Assembly (NCBI RefSeq): GCF_019056515.1
Contig: NZ_CP064873.1
Location: 682,001 to 746,000, forward strand
DNA from: Microbacterium paraoxydans
GTDB lineage: Bacteria > Actinomycetota > Actinomycetes > Actinomycetales > Microbacteriaceae
Direction of reading: 5' to 3'
DNA: 64,000 nt
Shown here: positions 1 to 9,007 of the stretch, in pieces
Layout of the letters: each line of letters begins with the position of its first letter
How positions within the stretch are numbered: position 1 is the stretch's first letter
Position numbers and translations under genes: made by a program
Notes under the pieces: model-generated
What the model was told of the DNA's origin: nothing
Database searches by the model: none
The model's input: only the letters and a program-made list of their open reading frames with translations

Positions 1-555
1 GACGTGCACGACCTCCAGGGGCATCATCTCCAGGTGATCGCCCTGCAGCTCGAACTGGCGGAGCGCCTGCCGCCGACCGACCCGGCCGCCGGGATGGAGC
101 AGCTCCGCGCCGCGAGGGCGAGCGTCGACGACGCGCGGCAGGGCACCAGGGACCTCGCCACGCGGTTCCGGTCCGTGCCCCTCGGCGACGAGCTGGCGAA
201 CGCCCGAGACCTGCTCGTGGCGGCAGGACTGACGGTGGAGGCGCGGATCCATCCCCATGCGGACGCGGCGCCCGCGGCCGACCTCGGCCCCGTGATCCGG
301 GAGACGACCACGAACGTCCTGCGGCACGGACGCGGCGGTCGCGCGCGCCTGATCCTCGACCGGACGGCGGACGCCTGGCGGTACGAGGTCGCCAACGACG
401 CCGACCCCACGGCCGAGGACGGGGCGGGCGGCTCCGGGCTCGAGGGCGTCCGCCGACGGATCGGCGAGGCGGGCGGCACGTTCGAGCAGCGGCGAGACGC
501 CGACGAGTTCGTCGTGACGGTCACCGTGCCCGCGCGGGCGGAGATCGTCCGATGA
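1..555 (+). CDS. Sensor histidine kinase, C-terminal part (5' end outside window)
   Basis: The reading frame is already open at base 1, so only the last 184 residues are present. The fragment starts inside the dimerisation helix: the HD pair at residues 3-4, followed by LQGHH and a leucine-rich helix, fits the HisKA_3 (DesK/NarX-type) H-box, with the likely phosphoacceptor His at residue 3. The ATP-binding HATPase_c part follows, with an N-box (ETTTNVLRHG, about residues 101-110) and a G-box (GGSGLEGVRRRI) near residue 145. It overlaps the response regulator gene by ATGA at 552-555, so the two form one transcription unit and almost certainly a cognate pair. The sensed signal and any membrane domain lie upstream of the window. 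Confidence 0.9.
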   Translation, partial: DVHDLQGHHLQVIALQLELAERLPPTDPAAGMEQLRAARASVDDARQGTRDLATRFRSVPLGDELANARDLLVAAGLTVEARIHPHADAAPAADLGPVIRETTTNVLRHGRGGRARLILDRTADAWRYEVANDADPTAEDGAGGSGLEGVRRRIGEAGGTFEQRRDADEFVVTVTVPARAEIVR

Positions 556-1154
556 TCCGGGTGCTGCTCGCCGACGACGAGGGCATGATCCGCTCCGCGC
601 TCGCCGCCCTGCTGCGTCTCGAGGCCGACATCGACGTCGTCGCGGAGTGCGCGGACGGCGAGGAGGCCGTCGCCGCCGCCGTCCGGCTCGAACCCGACGT
701 ATGCCTGCTCGATCTGGAGATGCCGGGACTCGACGGTGTGCAGGTCGCCGAGAGGCTCAACCGCACGATCGCCACCCGCTGCATCGTCGTCACCCGGCAC
801 GCCCGCCCCGGAGTGCTCCGGCGGGCGCTCGCCTCCGGCGTCTCCGGGTTCGTGCCCAAGTCGCGAGGTGCGGACGAGCTCGCCGCGATCATCCGCCGCG
901 TCGCGGCCGGCGCCCGGTACGTCGACCCGGAGATCGCCGCGGATGCGCTGAGCGACGAGCGGTCGCCGCTCACCGATCGGGAGCTGGATGTGCTCCGCGC
1001 CGGGCGTCGCGGGGAGACCACGGGACAGATCGCCCGGGCGCTCGCGCTGGCGCCGGGGACGGTGCGCAACCACATCTCCGTCATCCTCGGGAAGCTCTCG
1101 GTGAGCACGCGTCAGCAGGCCGTGCTCGTCGCCGAGGAGCGCGGCTGGATCTGA
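552..1154 (+). CDS. NarL/LuxR-family response regulator
   Basis: A 200-residue two-component response regulator. The receiver domain (about 1-118) has the acidic pair D8-D9, phosphorylation site D54 in LLDLEMPG, and conserved K103 in FVPKS. A LuxR-type helix-turn-helix fills residues 137-200 (LTDRELDVLRAG ... GTVRNHI). It should be phosphorylated by the kinase encoded just upstream, whose stop codon overlaps this start. The HisKA_3 kinase plus NarL-type regulator resembles DesK/DesR and LiaS/LiaR pairs, which often control an adjacent ABC transporter; any such target is outside this window. No target operator was identified here. Confidence 0.93.
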   Translation: MIRVLLADDEGMIRSALAALLRLEADIDVVAECADGEEAVAAAVRLEPDVCLLDLEMPGLDGVQVAERLNRTIATRCIVVTRHARPGVLRRALASGVSGFVPKSRGADELAAIIRRVAAGARYVDPEIAADALSDERSPLTDRELDVLRAGRRGETTGQIARALALAPGTVRNHISVILGKLSVSTRQQAVLVAEERGWI

Positions 1155-1229
1155 CCGTCGTCACGCGTCCGTTTCGGTCGTCACGGCCTGCGAGAATGGA
1201 GGCGCCGAGTCCCGAGCCGAGGAGCACAC

Positions 1230-2633
1230 GTGCCGTTCATCTCCACCCGCGGCGGCATGCAGCCGCAGTCGTTCAGCGAGACGCTGCTGGAGGGCCTGGC
1301 GCCCGACGGCGGTCTGGCCGTCCCCGACGCCATGCCCGAGGTCGACGGCGAGACGCTCGAGCGCTGGCGGGCCCTGACCTATCCGCAGCTGGCGACCGAG
1401 GTGCTCGGCCTCTTCGCGACCGACATCCCGCGGGAGGACCTCGCCCGGATGACGGCGGCGGCGTATGCGGACTTCCCGGACGGCGTCGTCCCGCTGCGTC
1501 GCGTGGACGACGACCTCACGCTGGTCGGCCTCTCCGAGGGCCCGACGCTGGCGTTCAAGGACATGGCCATGCAGTTCCTCGGGCAGGTGCTGGAGTACAC
1601 GCTCGAGCGCCAGGGCTCGGTCCTCAATATCCTCGGTGCCACGTCTGGTGACACCGGCTCGGCCGCGGAGCACGCCCTGCGCGGCAAGGAGCGCGTCGCG
1701 GTGTTCATGCTGTCGCCGCAGGGCCGGATGAGCGCGTTCCAGCGGGCGCAGATGTTCTCGCTCGACGACGCGAACGTGCACAACATCGCGGTGGAGGGCG
1801 TCTTCGACGACTGCCAGAACCTCGTGAAGAAGCTCGCCGGCGACCTCGACTTCAAGCGCGCTCAGCACCTGGGCGCTGTGAACTCGATCAACCTCGCCCG
1901 CATCACCGCGCAGACGGTCTACTACTTCTGGGCGTGGCTGCGCGCAACCGACGCCGGCGGCTGGGCCGAGGTGTCGTTCACCGTCCCCTCGGGGAACTTC
2001 GGCAACATCCTCTCCGGATTCTTCGCGAAGCAGATGGGACTGCCGATCCGACGCCTCGTCCTGGCCGCGAACGAGAACAACGTGCTCGACGAGTTCTTCC
2101 GCACGGGGGTGTATCGCCCCCGCAGCGCCGCCCAGACGCTGGCGACCTCGAGCCCGTCGATGGACATCTCGAAGGCCTCGAACCTCGAGCGCTTCATCTT
2201 CGAGCTCGTCGACCGCGATCCGGCGCGAGTGGTCGGCGCGTGGGACGACCTGGAGGCCCAGGGCTTCTTCGACTTCTCGGCCGAGCAGCCGCGCTTCGCG
2301 GAGGAGTTCGGCATCGTGAGCGGCACCTCGACGCACGAGGACCGGCTCGCGACCATCCGCGACGTGTACGAGGCCTCCGGCGAGGTGATCGACCCGCACA
2401 CCGCCGACGGCGTGAAGGTCGCGCGGGAGTATGTCGAGCCCGGAGTGCCGATGCTGGTGCTGGAGACGGCCAAGCCCGAGAAGTTCGCCGAGACGATCCA
2501 CGAGGCCATCGGGGTCGAGCTGGCGTACGCCCCCGAGCTGCGCGCCATGCTCGACGCCCCCCAGCACGTGACCGAGATGCCCGACGACGAGCGCGCTCTC
2601 CGTGCCTTCATCGAGGAGAACGCCCTCCACTGA
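1230..2633 (+). CDS. thrC: Threonine synthase
   Basis: A 467-residue PLP enzyme converting O-phospho-L-homoserine to L-threonine. The N-terminus (STRGG ... LAPDGGLAVP) is the usual threonine synthase lid region; the PLP lysine is K110 in LAFKDMAMQF. The phosphate-binding loop TSGDTGSA and the SGNFGN segment are both present, and the length fits the long (yeast/E. coli-like) class of about 430-510 residues. The GTG start has a GAGGAG ribosome site about 6 nt upstream. It stands alone: homoserine dehydrogenase and kinase are not adjacent. A large palindrome (2638-2715) begins 4 bp after the stop and probably terminates it. Confidence 0.96.
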   Translation: MPFISTRGGMQPQSFSETLLEGLAPDGGLAVPDAMPEVDGETLERWRALTYPQLATEVLGLFATDIPREDLARMTAAAYADFPDGVVPLRRVDDDLTLVGLSEGPTLAFKDMAMQFLGQVLEYTLERQGSVLNILGATSGDTGSAAEHALRGKERVAVFMLSPQGRMSAFQRAQMFSLDDANVHNIAVEGVFDDCQNLVKKLAGDLDFKRAQHLGAVNSINLARITAQTVYYFWAWLRATDAGGWAEVSFTVPSGNFGNILSGFFAKQMGLPIRRLVLAANENNVLDEFFRTGVYRPRSAAQTLATSSPSMDISKASNLERFIFELVDRDPARVVGAWDDLEAQGFFDFSAEQPRFAEEFGIVSGTSTHEDRLATIRDVYEASGEVIDPHTADGVKVAREYVEPGVPMLVLETAKPEKFAETIHEAIGVELAYAPELRAMLDAPQHVTEMPDDERALRAFIEENALH

Positions 2634-2637
2634 CCCG

Positions 2638-2715
2638 CGAGACCCCGCTTTCGCGCCGAAACCCCCTGTCCCGGACGCCGGAGACAGGGGGTTTCGACAT
2701 GAACCCGGGGTCTCG
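2638..2715. repeat. Palindromic repeat family A, copy 1 (nested hairpin)
   Basis: A nested inverted repeat. The outer arms are CGAGACCCC (2638-2646) and GGGGTCTCG (2707-2715). The inner arms, a perfect 14-bp stem CGAAACCCCCTGTC, are at 2657-2670 and 2683-2696 around a 12-nt loop. It has the same F-F-loop-R-R architecture as 48266-48345 and 53844-53927. It follows thrC directly and could act as its terminator, although no clear T-run follows. Confidence 0.85.
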
Positions 2716-2834
2716 GCGGAAATGGGCAGTGTGCACAGAGGGAAGGGGGATCGGGGCGGAGTGCACATGTCGGGGAGGGGACGGGGGTGAGTACCGTGGC
2801 GGGCAACCCGTATCCTCCTCCCGAAGGACTCCCC

Positions 2835-4175
2835 ATGGCACGCACGGCGCACGCAGACGACTTCGCGCTCTCCCGAGTGACTCCTGAGGCCCGCAAGCCC
2901 TGGTTCGGAATCGCCGTCCAGCGATTCGGACAGGTCTCCGCCCTCTCGCAGTTCCTCCTCGGCGCGACCCTCGGTTACAGCATGACCTTCGGCGAGGCCG
3001 TCCTCGCCTTCCTGTTCGGCTCGCTCATCCTCGAGGTGATCATGTGCGTGGTCGGCTTCATCGGCCAGCGTGAGGGCCTGAACACCGCGCTCCTCGCCCG
3101 CTGGACGGGCTTCGGCGAGATCGGCGCCTCGCTCGTCGGCCTCGCGATCGGCATCAGCCTCATCGGCTGGTTCGGCATCCAGTCCGCCATCTCCGCGCAG
3201 TCGCTCGACGCGCTCATGCCCGGGGCCCTGCCGGTCTGGGCGTGGAGCCTCATCTTCGGCCTCGCCGTCACCGCGATCGTCGCCTTCGGCTTCGTCGGGA
3301 TGCAGTGGCTCGCGAACATCACCGTGCCGCTGTTCCTGATCCTCGTGGGGTGGTCCGTCATCTCCGAGCTCACCCGCCACGACATCGGCGAGCTGCTCAC
3401 CGGCCCCGCCCCCGGCCCGACCATGAGCGTCTGGGCGGGCACCGGCATCGTCGCCGGCGGTCTCATCGTCGGCGCGATCATCACGGGCGACATGACCCGC
3501 TTCAACCGCTCCCGCGCCGACGTCGTCAAGCAGACGGTGCTGGGCGTCTCCCTCGGCGAGTTCGTGATCGGCCTCGCCGGCGTGCTTCTCGCCCACGCGG
3601 CGGCGACCGGCGACATCGTCGCCATCGTCACCTCGTCCGTCGGGTTCGTCGGCCTGTTCATCGTCCTCACCGGCACGCTGAAGATCAACGACTGGAACCT
3701 GTACTCCTCCACGCTCGGCCTGGTGAACTTCATCTCCACCGCCTTCGGGAAGAACCTCCACCGCGTCACCACGACCATCGTCCTCGGCGTGGTGGGATCG
3801 GTGCTTGCGGCGGTCGGCATCCTCGGCCAGTTCACCGAGTTCCTCGTCGTGCTCAGCGTCGCGTTCCCGCCGATCGCCGGGATCATGGTCGCCGAGTACT
3901 ACGTGGTGCGCCGCTGGCGTCCCGAGCTCGACGCGACCCGCGAGGCCGGCACCCTGCCCGGCACCGCGCCCCGGATCGTCCCGGCCACGATCGTCGTCTG
4001 GCTGGTGTCCTCGCTGGTCGGCTACTTCGTGACCTGGGGCATCCCCTCGCTGCTCAGCCTCTTCCTGTCGATGGTGCTCTACATCGTCGCCGGCAAGCTC
4101 GGCTGGGTGCGCGGCGTCGGCGTCGCGACCACCCGGCAGGCGGACCCCGTCGACAGCGCCCCCGCCGCGGTCTGA
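2835..4175 (+). CDS. NCS1-family (CodB-like) nucleobase/hydantoin permease
   Basis: A 446-residue integral membrane protein with about 12 hydrophobic segments, a fit to the nucleobase:cation symporter-1 family. The N-terminal RFGQVSALSQFLLGATLG and the internal FNRSRADVVKQTVLG resemble cytosine permease CodB. The ATG at 2835 was chosen because GAAGGA lies 6 nt upstream; an in-frame GTG at 2787 would add 16 residues. It heads a co-directional run with a hydantoinase A-like gene and three DUF917 genes, so the substrate is likely a small cyclic ureide or pyrimidine-like ring. The NCS1 protein Mhp1 of a Microbacterium species transports hydantoins, which makes that substrate plausible but not shown. 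Confidence 0.85.
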   Translation: MARTAHADDFALSRVTPEARKPWFGIAVQRFGQVSALSQFLLGATLGYSMTFGEAVLAFLFGSLILEVIMCVVGFIGQREGLNTALLARWTGFGEIGASLVGLAIGISLIGWFGIQSAISAQSLDALMPGALPVWAWSLIFGLAVTAIVAFGFVGMQWLANITVPLFLILVGWSVISELTRHDIGELLTGPAPGPTMSVWAGTGIVAGGLIVGAIITGDMTRFNRSRADVVKQTVLGVSLGEFVIGLAGVLLAHAAATGDIVAIVTSSVGFVGLFIVLTGTLKINDWNLYSSTLGLVNFISTAFGKNLHRVTTTIVLGVVGSVLAAVGILGQFTEFLVVLSVAFPPIAGIMVAEYYVVRRWRPELDATREAGTLPGTAPRIVPATIVVWLVSSLVGYFVTWGIPSLLSLFLSMVLYIVAGKLGWVRGVGVATTRQADPVDSAPAAV

Positions 4176-4218
4176 GCAGACCCGCCGGACACGAACCACC
4201 TCCACGAAAGCGAGCATC

Positions 4219-5766
4219 ATGCACATCGGCATCGACGTCGGCGGCACCAACACCGACGCCGTCCTCATGGACGGCACCCGCACCCTGGCCGGGGTCAAGC
4301 ACTCCACGACCCCGGACGTGACGAGCGGGATCGTCCAGGCCATCGCAGACCTCCGTGCGAGGCACTCCTTCGAGGGCGGCGACATCGACGCGGTGATGAT
4401 CGGCACGACGCACTTCATCAATGCGCTCGTGCAGGCGAGCCGGCTCGCTCCGGTCGCGGCCCTTCGACTCGGCCTGCCCGCGACGCGCGCGCTGCCGCCG
4501 CTGATCGACTGGCCGGAGGTTCTCGTCGCGGCCACCCAGGCACGCAGCTACCTGGCGCACGGCGGCTACGAGTTCGACGGCCGCCCGATCTCGCCGCTCG
4601 ACCCCGACGAGATCCGCGCGCACGCCGAGGACATGAAGGCGAACGGCATCCGCTCGGTGGCCATCTCGTCGGTGTTCAGCCCGGTCAACCACGACCTCGA
4701 AGTGCAGGCGGCCGAGATCGTCGCCTCGGTGCTCGGAGAGGACGCCGCCATCTCGCTGTCGCATGAGATCGGCCGCATCGGACTGCTGGAGCGCGAGAAC
4801 GCGACGATCATCAACGCCGCCCTCCGCGAGCTCGCGTCGGAGATCGTCGACGGGCTCACCTCGGCGGTCCGTGCGCAGGGCATCGAAGCGCCGATCTTCC
4901 TCAGCCAGAACGACGGCACGCTCATGGACGAGGACTACGTGCGCCGGTACCCGGTCGCGACCTTCGCCTCCGGCCCCACCAACTCGATGCGCGGGGCGGC
5001 GGCCACCAGCGGCCTCGTCGACTGCGCCGTCATCGACGTGGGCGGCACCACCGCCGACATCGGCCTGCTCATCAACGGCTTCCCCCGGGAGACGGCGAAC
5101 GAGGTGAAGGTCGCCGGCATCCGCACGAACTTCCGCATGCCGGATGTGCTCTCCCTCGGCATCGGCGGTGGCAGCATCGTCGACGAGGAGACGGCCGAGG
5201 TGGGTCCGGCCTCGGTCGGATACCGGCTGACGACGGAGGCTCTGATCTTCGGCGGCTCGACCCTCACGGCCACCGACATCGCGGTCGCCGCCGGTCGTGC
5301 GCAGGTGGGGGATCCCGCCAAGGTCGCGCACCTCGACCCCGCGTTCGTGGAGCGCGTGCTCGCCCGCATCGCGGAGCGCGTCGCGGAGGCGGTGGACCGC
5401 ATGCGCACGTCGCCGGAGCCCATCGCGGTCGTGGCCGTCGGCGGCGGGTCCATCCTGCTGCCCGACGAGCTGCCCCTGTTCGGCACCGTCCATCGCCCGG
5501 AGAACTATGCGGTCGCGAACGCCATCGGCGCCTCGATCGCTCAGGTCGGCGGCGAGATCGACAAGGTCTACGCGATCGAGCCGGGCCGTCGCGACGAGAC
5601 GATCGCCGAGGTGCGCGCCGAGGCCGTCGACAAGGCCATCGCGGCCGGCGCCAAGCCCGCGACCGTGTCGATCATCGACTTCGACGAGGTCCCCATCCCG
5701 TATCTTCCCGGCAACGCGACGCGCATCCGCGTGAAGGCCGTCGGCGACCTCGACATGGGGGCCTGA
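4219..5766 (+). CDS. Hydantoinase/oxoprolinase family protein, subunit A type
   Basis: A 515-residue ASKHA-fold protein. The N-terminal phosphate motif IGIDVGGTNTDAVLMDG and a second one, AVIDVGGTTADIGLL (near residue 272), are typical of HyuA/oxoprolinase subunit A proteins, which use ATP to open five-membered lactam rings. The length is shorter than HyuA (about 680-700) and matches the group usually found beside DUF917 genes. No HyuB partner is encoded nearby, so the classical two-subunit hydantoinase is absent; the adjacent DUF917 proteins may be the partners (inference). It lies 43 bp after the permease and 1 bp before the first DUF917 gene, so the genes are probably one operon. Confidence 0.85.
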   Translation: MHIGIDVGGTNTDAVLMDGTRTLAGVKHSTTPDVTSGIVQAIADLRARHSFEGGDIDAVMIGTTHFINALVQASRLAPVAALRLGLPATRALPPLIDWPEVLVAATQARSYLAHGGYEFDGRPISPLDPDEIRAHAEDMKANGIRSVAISSVFSPVNHDLEVQAAEIVASVLGEDAAISLSHEIGRIGLLERENATIINAALRELASEIVDGLTSAVRAQGIEAPIFLSQNDGTLMDEDYVRRYPVATFASGPTNSMRGAAATSGLVDCAVIDVGGTTADIGLLINGFPRETANEVKVAGIRTNFRMPDVLSLGIGGGSIVDEETAEVGPASVGYRLTTEALIFGGSTLTATDIAVAAGRAQVGDPAKVAHLDPAFVERVLARIAERVAEAVDRMRTSPEPIAVVAVGGGSILLPDELPLFGTVHRPENYAVANAIGASIAQVGGEIDKVYAIEPGRRDETIAEVRAEAVDKAIAAGAKPATVSIIDFDEVPIPYLPGNATRIRVKAVGDLDMGA

Positions 5767-5767
5767 C

Positions 5768-6868
5768 ATGAGCACGACGATCACCGCCGCCGACATCGAC
5801 GGTCTCGCTCGCGGCGCGGCCGTGCTCGGCACCGGCGGAGGCGGCGACCCGTACATCGGCGCGCTCCTCGCCCGCCAGGCCCTCGCCTCGGGAGACGTCA
5901 CGGTCGTGGCGCTCGACGAGGTGCCGGACGACGCCCTCGTGCTGTTCGTCGCCATGATGGGCGCGCCCACCGTCATGGTCGAGAAGCTGCCGAGCCTCGC
6001 GGAGGTCATCGAGCCGGTCAAGGCGCTCGGGATCCACCTCGGCCGCCCGGTCACCCACATCGCCTGCGCCGAGGTCGGCGGCGTGAACTCGACGATCCCG
6101 ATCGCCGCCGCCGCCGCGCTCGGGCTGCCGCTCGTCGACGCGGACGGCATGGGTCGCGCCTTCCCCGAGCTGCAGATGGTGCTCCCGACGCTGTACGGCG
6201 TGACGGCCTCGCCGCTCGCCTTCAGCGACGAGAAGGGGAACACGGGGGTGCTGCAGACCGCCGACAACTCCTGGACCGAGCGCATCGCCCGCGTCGCGTG
6301 CGTCGAGATGGGCTGCTCCGTCATGATCTCCGGCTTCTCGATGTCGGGTGCCGCCGCACGCCAGTCGCTGGTGGCGGGATCGCTGTCCCGGTGCATCGAC
6401 ATCGGTCAGCGGATCGCGGAGGCCCGCGAGGCGAAGACCGACCCGGTCGCCGCCGTCGTCGAGCTCCTCGGCGGTCGCGAGCTGTTCGGTGGCAAGGTCG
6501 CCGACGTGAACCGGGCCACGACGACCGGCTTCGCGCGCGGTCGGGCACGGATCGACGGAGAGAGCGGAGCCTCGCTGACGCTGCAGTTCCAGAACGAGCA
6601 CCTCGTCGCGGAGGCGGACGGGCGGGTGCTGGCGACCACCCCCGACCTCATCATGGTCCTCGACGGCGAGTCGGGGGAGCCCGTCACGACCGAGGGGCTG
6701 CGCTACGGCCAGCGCGTCCGCGTGATCGCCGCTCCCGCTGACGAGCGCTGGCACTCGGACGCGGCTCTCGCGATGGTCGGCCCGGGGTACTTCGGCTACG
6801 ACATCCCGGCGCACCGGTTCGACGGCACGGTCTCCGCCGGAGACGCCGCGGCAGGGGCCGCCGCATGA
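5768..6868 (+). CDS. DUF917 family protein (paralogue 1 of 3)
   Basis: A 366-residue DUF917 protein. The hallmark glycine loop GTGGGGDPYIG is at residues 21-31, followed by MMGAPTVMVEK, the core VDADGMGRAFPELQM, and a C-terminal TTEGLRYGQRVRV segment. DUF917 has been renamed in domain databases after an S-methyl-thiohydantoin desulfurase, linking the fold to thiohydantoin/hydantoin chemistry; that link is family knowledge and the substrate here is unknown. It starts 1 bp after the hydantoinase gene and overlaps paralogue 2 by ATGA. The pair of DUF917 genes with intact motifs may form a heteromer. Confidence 0.85.
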   Translation: MSTTITAADIDGLARGAAVLGTGGGGDPYIGALLARQALASGDVTVVALDEVPDDALVLFVAMMGAPTVMVEKLPSLAEVIEPVKALGIHLGRPVTHIACAEVGGVNSTIPIAAAAALGLPLVDADGMGRAFPELQMVLPTLYGVTASPLAFSDEKGNTGVLQTADNSWTERIARVACVEMGCSVMISGFSMSGAAARQSLVAGSLSRCIDIGQRIAEAREAKTDPVAAVVELLGGRELFGGKVADVNRATTTGFARGRARIDGESGASLTLQFQNEHLVAEADGRVLATTPDLIMVLDGESGEPVTTEGLRYGQRVRVIAAPADERWHSDAALAMVGPGYFGYDIPAHRFDGTVSAGDAAAGAAA

Positions 6869-7968
6869 GCTGGGAGCTGACCGCGGCAGACCTGCCCGAC
6901 CTCGCCCGCGGCGCCACGCTGCTCGGCACCGGCGGCGGGGGCGACCCCTACATCGGCAAGATGCTGGTGGAGCGCGTGCTCGGCGACGGGGCGATCACGA
7001 TCCTCGACCCGGACGACCTCGCCGACGACCTCTTCGTCATCCCGACCGCGCAGATGGGGGCGCCGACGGTGATGGTCGAGAAGATCCCCGCCGGCACCGA
7101 GCCCACCCTCGCCCTGCGCACCCTGGAGGACCACCTGGGACGCCGGGCCGATGCCACCATGCCGATCGAGTGCGGGGGGATCAACTCGATGATCCCGCTC
7201 ATCGTCGCCGCGGAGACCGGTCTTCCGGTCGTGGACGCGGACGGCATGGGCCGGGCGTTCCCCGAGCTGTCGATGGAGACCTTCGCGGTCTACGGCGTGC
7301 ACGGCTCGCCGCTCGCGCTCGCCGGAGAGCGCGGGGAGCGCGTCGTCATCGACACGGGAGACGACGATCGTCAGATGGAGTGGCTCGCCCGCGGCATCAC
7401 GATCCGGCTGGGTGGCGTCGGTCACATCGCCGAGTACGCCATGACCGGGGCCGACGTGCGGCGCACGGCGGTGCCGCGCACCATCTCGATGGCTCTCGCC
7501 CTGGGCCGAGCGATCCGGCTCGCCCGGGACGAGCACCGCTCGCCGTTCGAGGCGATCGCCGCGACGCTCGCGACCACGCTCTACCCGCATGTGCGCGAGC
7601 TCTGCGTCGGGAAGGTGGTGGATGTCGAACGACGGACCACCGAGGGTTTCGCGAAAGGGCGGGCGGTCATCGCTCCGCTCGGCGCCGCGGAGGACGACAC
7701 GTTCGAGATCGCCTTCCAGAACGAGAACCTCACCGCGCGGCGGGCTGGACGGCTCGTCGCGATCGTTCCCGATCTCATCTGCGTCGTCGACCACGAGACC
7801 GCCGAGCCCATCACCACGGAGGGCCTCCGCTACGGTCAGCGCGTCCGGGTGCTCGGCATCTCGACGCCGGCGATGATGCGCACCCCCGAGGCTCTGGCCG
7901 CTTTCGGGCCCTCCGCCTTCGGCCTGACCGAGGAGTTCGCTCCCGTCGAGGGGATGGCCGCGTCCTAG
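6865..7968 (+). CDS. DUF917 family protein (paralogue 2 of 3)
   Basis: A 367-residue DUF917 protein closely similar to its upstream neighbour. The glycine loop GTGGGGDPYIG is again at residues 21-31, and QMGAPTVMVEK, VDADGMGRAFPELSM and TTEGLRYGQRVRV are conserved. The ATG overlaps the stop of paralogue 1, which suggests translational coupling. The similarity of paralogues 1 and 2 points to tandem duplication. Its stop codon TAG at 7966-7968 is also the first half of a -10-like TAGGCT placed just before paralogue 3. The function within the cluster is presumed to be conversion of a hydantoin-like ring, not demonstrated. Confidence 0.85.
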   Translation: MSWELTAADLPDLARGATLLGTGGGGDPYIGKMLVERVLGDGAITILDPDDLADDLFVIPTAQMGAPTVMVEKIPAGTEPTLALRTLEDHLGRRADATMPIECGGINSMIPLIVAAETGLPVVDADGMGRAFPELSMETFAVYGVHGSPLALAGERGERVVIDTGDDDRQMEWLARGITIRLGGVGHIAEYAMTGADVRRTAVPRTISMALALGRAIRLARDEHRSPFEAIAATLATTLYPHVRELCVGKVVDVERRTTEGFAKGRAVIAPLGAAEDDTFEIAFQNENLTARRAGRLVAIVPDLICVVDHETAEPITTEGLRYGQRVRVLGISTPAMMRTPEALAAFGPSAFGLTEEFAPVEGMAAS

Positions 7969-7971
7969 GCT
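7966..7971 (+). promoter_or_regulatory. -10 element TAGGCT, internal leaderless promoter for the third DUF917 gene
   Basis: TAGGCT ends 7 nt before the ATG at 7979, the spacing expected for a leaderless mRNA. It overlaps the stop codon of the preceding gene. No convincing -35 hexamer is visible. Confidence 0.5.
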
Positions 7972-7978
7972 GGATCCC

Positions 7979-9007
7979 ATGAGGCTGGAGCGGGACGACC
8001 TGGAGGCGCTCGCCCGCGGGTACGCCCTGCTCGGCTCCGGCGGCGGCGGGTCCACGACGATGCTCGAACTCATCCTCGGCACCACCGCGCCCTGGCCCCT
8101 CGACGTCGCGCCGGTGGACGCGCTGGACCCCGCCACGCCCTGTCTCGGCGTGGCCTTCGTCGGGTCGACGATGCTGCTCGGCGAGCGGATGCCCGGTGCC
8201 GCGCCCTTCGCCCCGCTGCTGCGGGCGGTGGAGAGATGGCTCGGGCATCCCGTCCCGGCGGTGTGCTCGCTCGAGGGTGGAGGGATGAACGGCCTCGCGC
8301 CGCTCACTCTGGCCGGATCGCACACCGTGGTGGACGCCGACTGCACGGGGCGTGCGGTGCCGGGACTCGATCAGATGTCGCTGTTCGTCGACCGCGTGCC
8401 GGGACTGGTCTTCGCGTGCGAGACCGGGGCCGACGGGGTGGCGCTCGTGGAGGCGACGAGGGCGATCGATGCGGAGCGTGTGGTGCGTTCGGCCATCATC
8501 CAGGCCGGAGGCGTCGGCTGCGCCGTTCTCGCCGGCTTCACCGTCGGCGATCTGCGCGAGCACGCCATCGCCGACCACCTCGCCCGCGCGCTCGCCCTCG
8601 GCCGCAGCTTCCTGGTGCACCGGGCGGCACCGCTGCCGGTCCTTGCCGAGGTGCTCGGGGGGACGCTGCTCGCCGAGGGCCGCATCGTGACCACCGCGTC
8701 CTCCGCAGCCGACCCGCACGTGAACGCGGTCGAGATCGCCGGACTCGGCGGAGCGGTGCACCGCATCGTCACCCGGTCCGAGACCCTCGCGGTGCTCACC
8801 GACGGCCTGCTGGTGGCCGCGGCGCCCGAGATCATCGTCCTCCTGGACGCCGTGTCCCGAGACGTCCTCGAAGTCACCGAGCTGGCCCCGGGGCGCACCG
8901 TGGCGGCCCTCGCCCTCCCCGCTCCCGCATGGTGGAACGCCCGCCCCGAGCGTCGGGCCCGGGTGGTGCCTTCCGCCTACGGGCTCGTCGATCTGGACGC
9001 GGCGTGA
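7979..9007 (+). CDS. DUF917-like protein, divergent paralogue 3 of 3
   Basis: A 342-residue protein related to the two preceding DUF917 proteins but diverged in key places. The glycine loop is GSGGGGSTTML instead of GTGGGGDPYIG, the core GMGRAFPEL reads CTGRAVPGL, and the C-terminal GLRYGQRV segment is replaced by VTELAPGRTVAAL. VDAD is retained. It may be a regulatory or structural subunit, or act on a different substrate. The start follows a -10-like TAGGCT by 7 nt, and the gene is coupled to the PucR gene by a GTGA overlap at 9004-9007, so this gene and the regulator may be transcribed apart from the upstream genes. Confidence 0.75.
   Translation: MRLERDDLEALARGYALLGSGGGGSTTMLELILGTTAPWPLDVAPVDALDPATPCLGVAFVGSTMLLGERMPGAAPFAPLLRAVERWLGHPVPAVCSLEGGGMNGLAPLTLAGSHTVVDADCTGRAVPGLDQMSLFVDRVPGLVFACETGADGVALVEATRAIDAERVVRSAIIQAGGVGCAVLAGFTVGDLREHAIADHLARALALGRSFLVHRAAPLPVLAEVLGGTLLAEGRIVTTASSAADPHVNAVEIAGLGGAVHRIVTRSETLAVLTDGLLVAAAPEIIVLLDAVSRDVLEVTELAPGRTVAALALPAPAWWNARPERRARVVPSAYGLVDLDAA

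Noticed and set aside
2638..2715. Family A palindromes as tRNA genes or insertion-sequence ends
   Set aside because: They do not fold as a cloverleaf with anticodon and TΨC-type motifs, and no transposase or target duplication is next to any copy.
1161..4535. A very long open frame on the minus strand opposite thrC and the NCS1 permease gene
   Set aside because: It is antisense to clear genes and its protein is low-complexity Arg/Asp/Glu/His-rich, the usual by-product of high GC at third positions. The same applies to long antisense frames at 4054-6402, 14574-17018, 23314-26361, 27760-31266 and 59767-62817.
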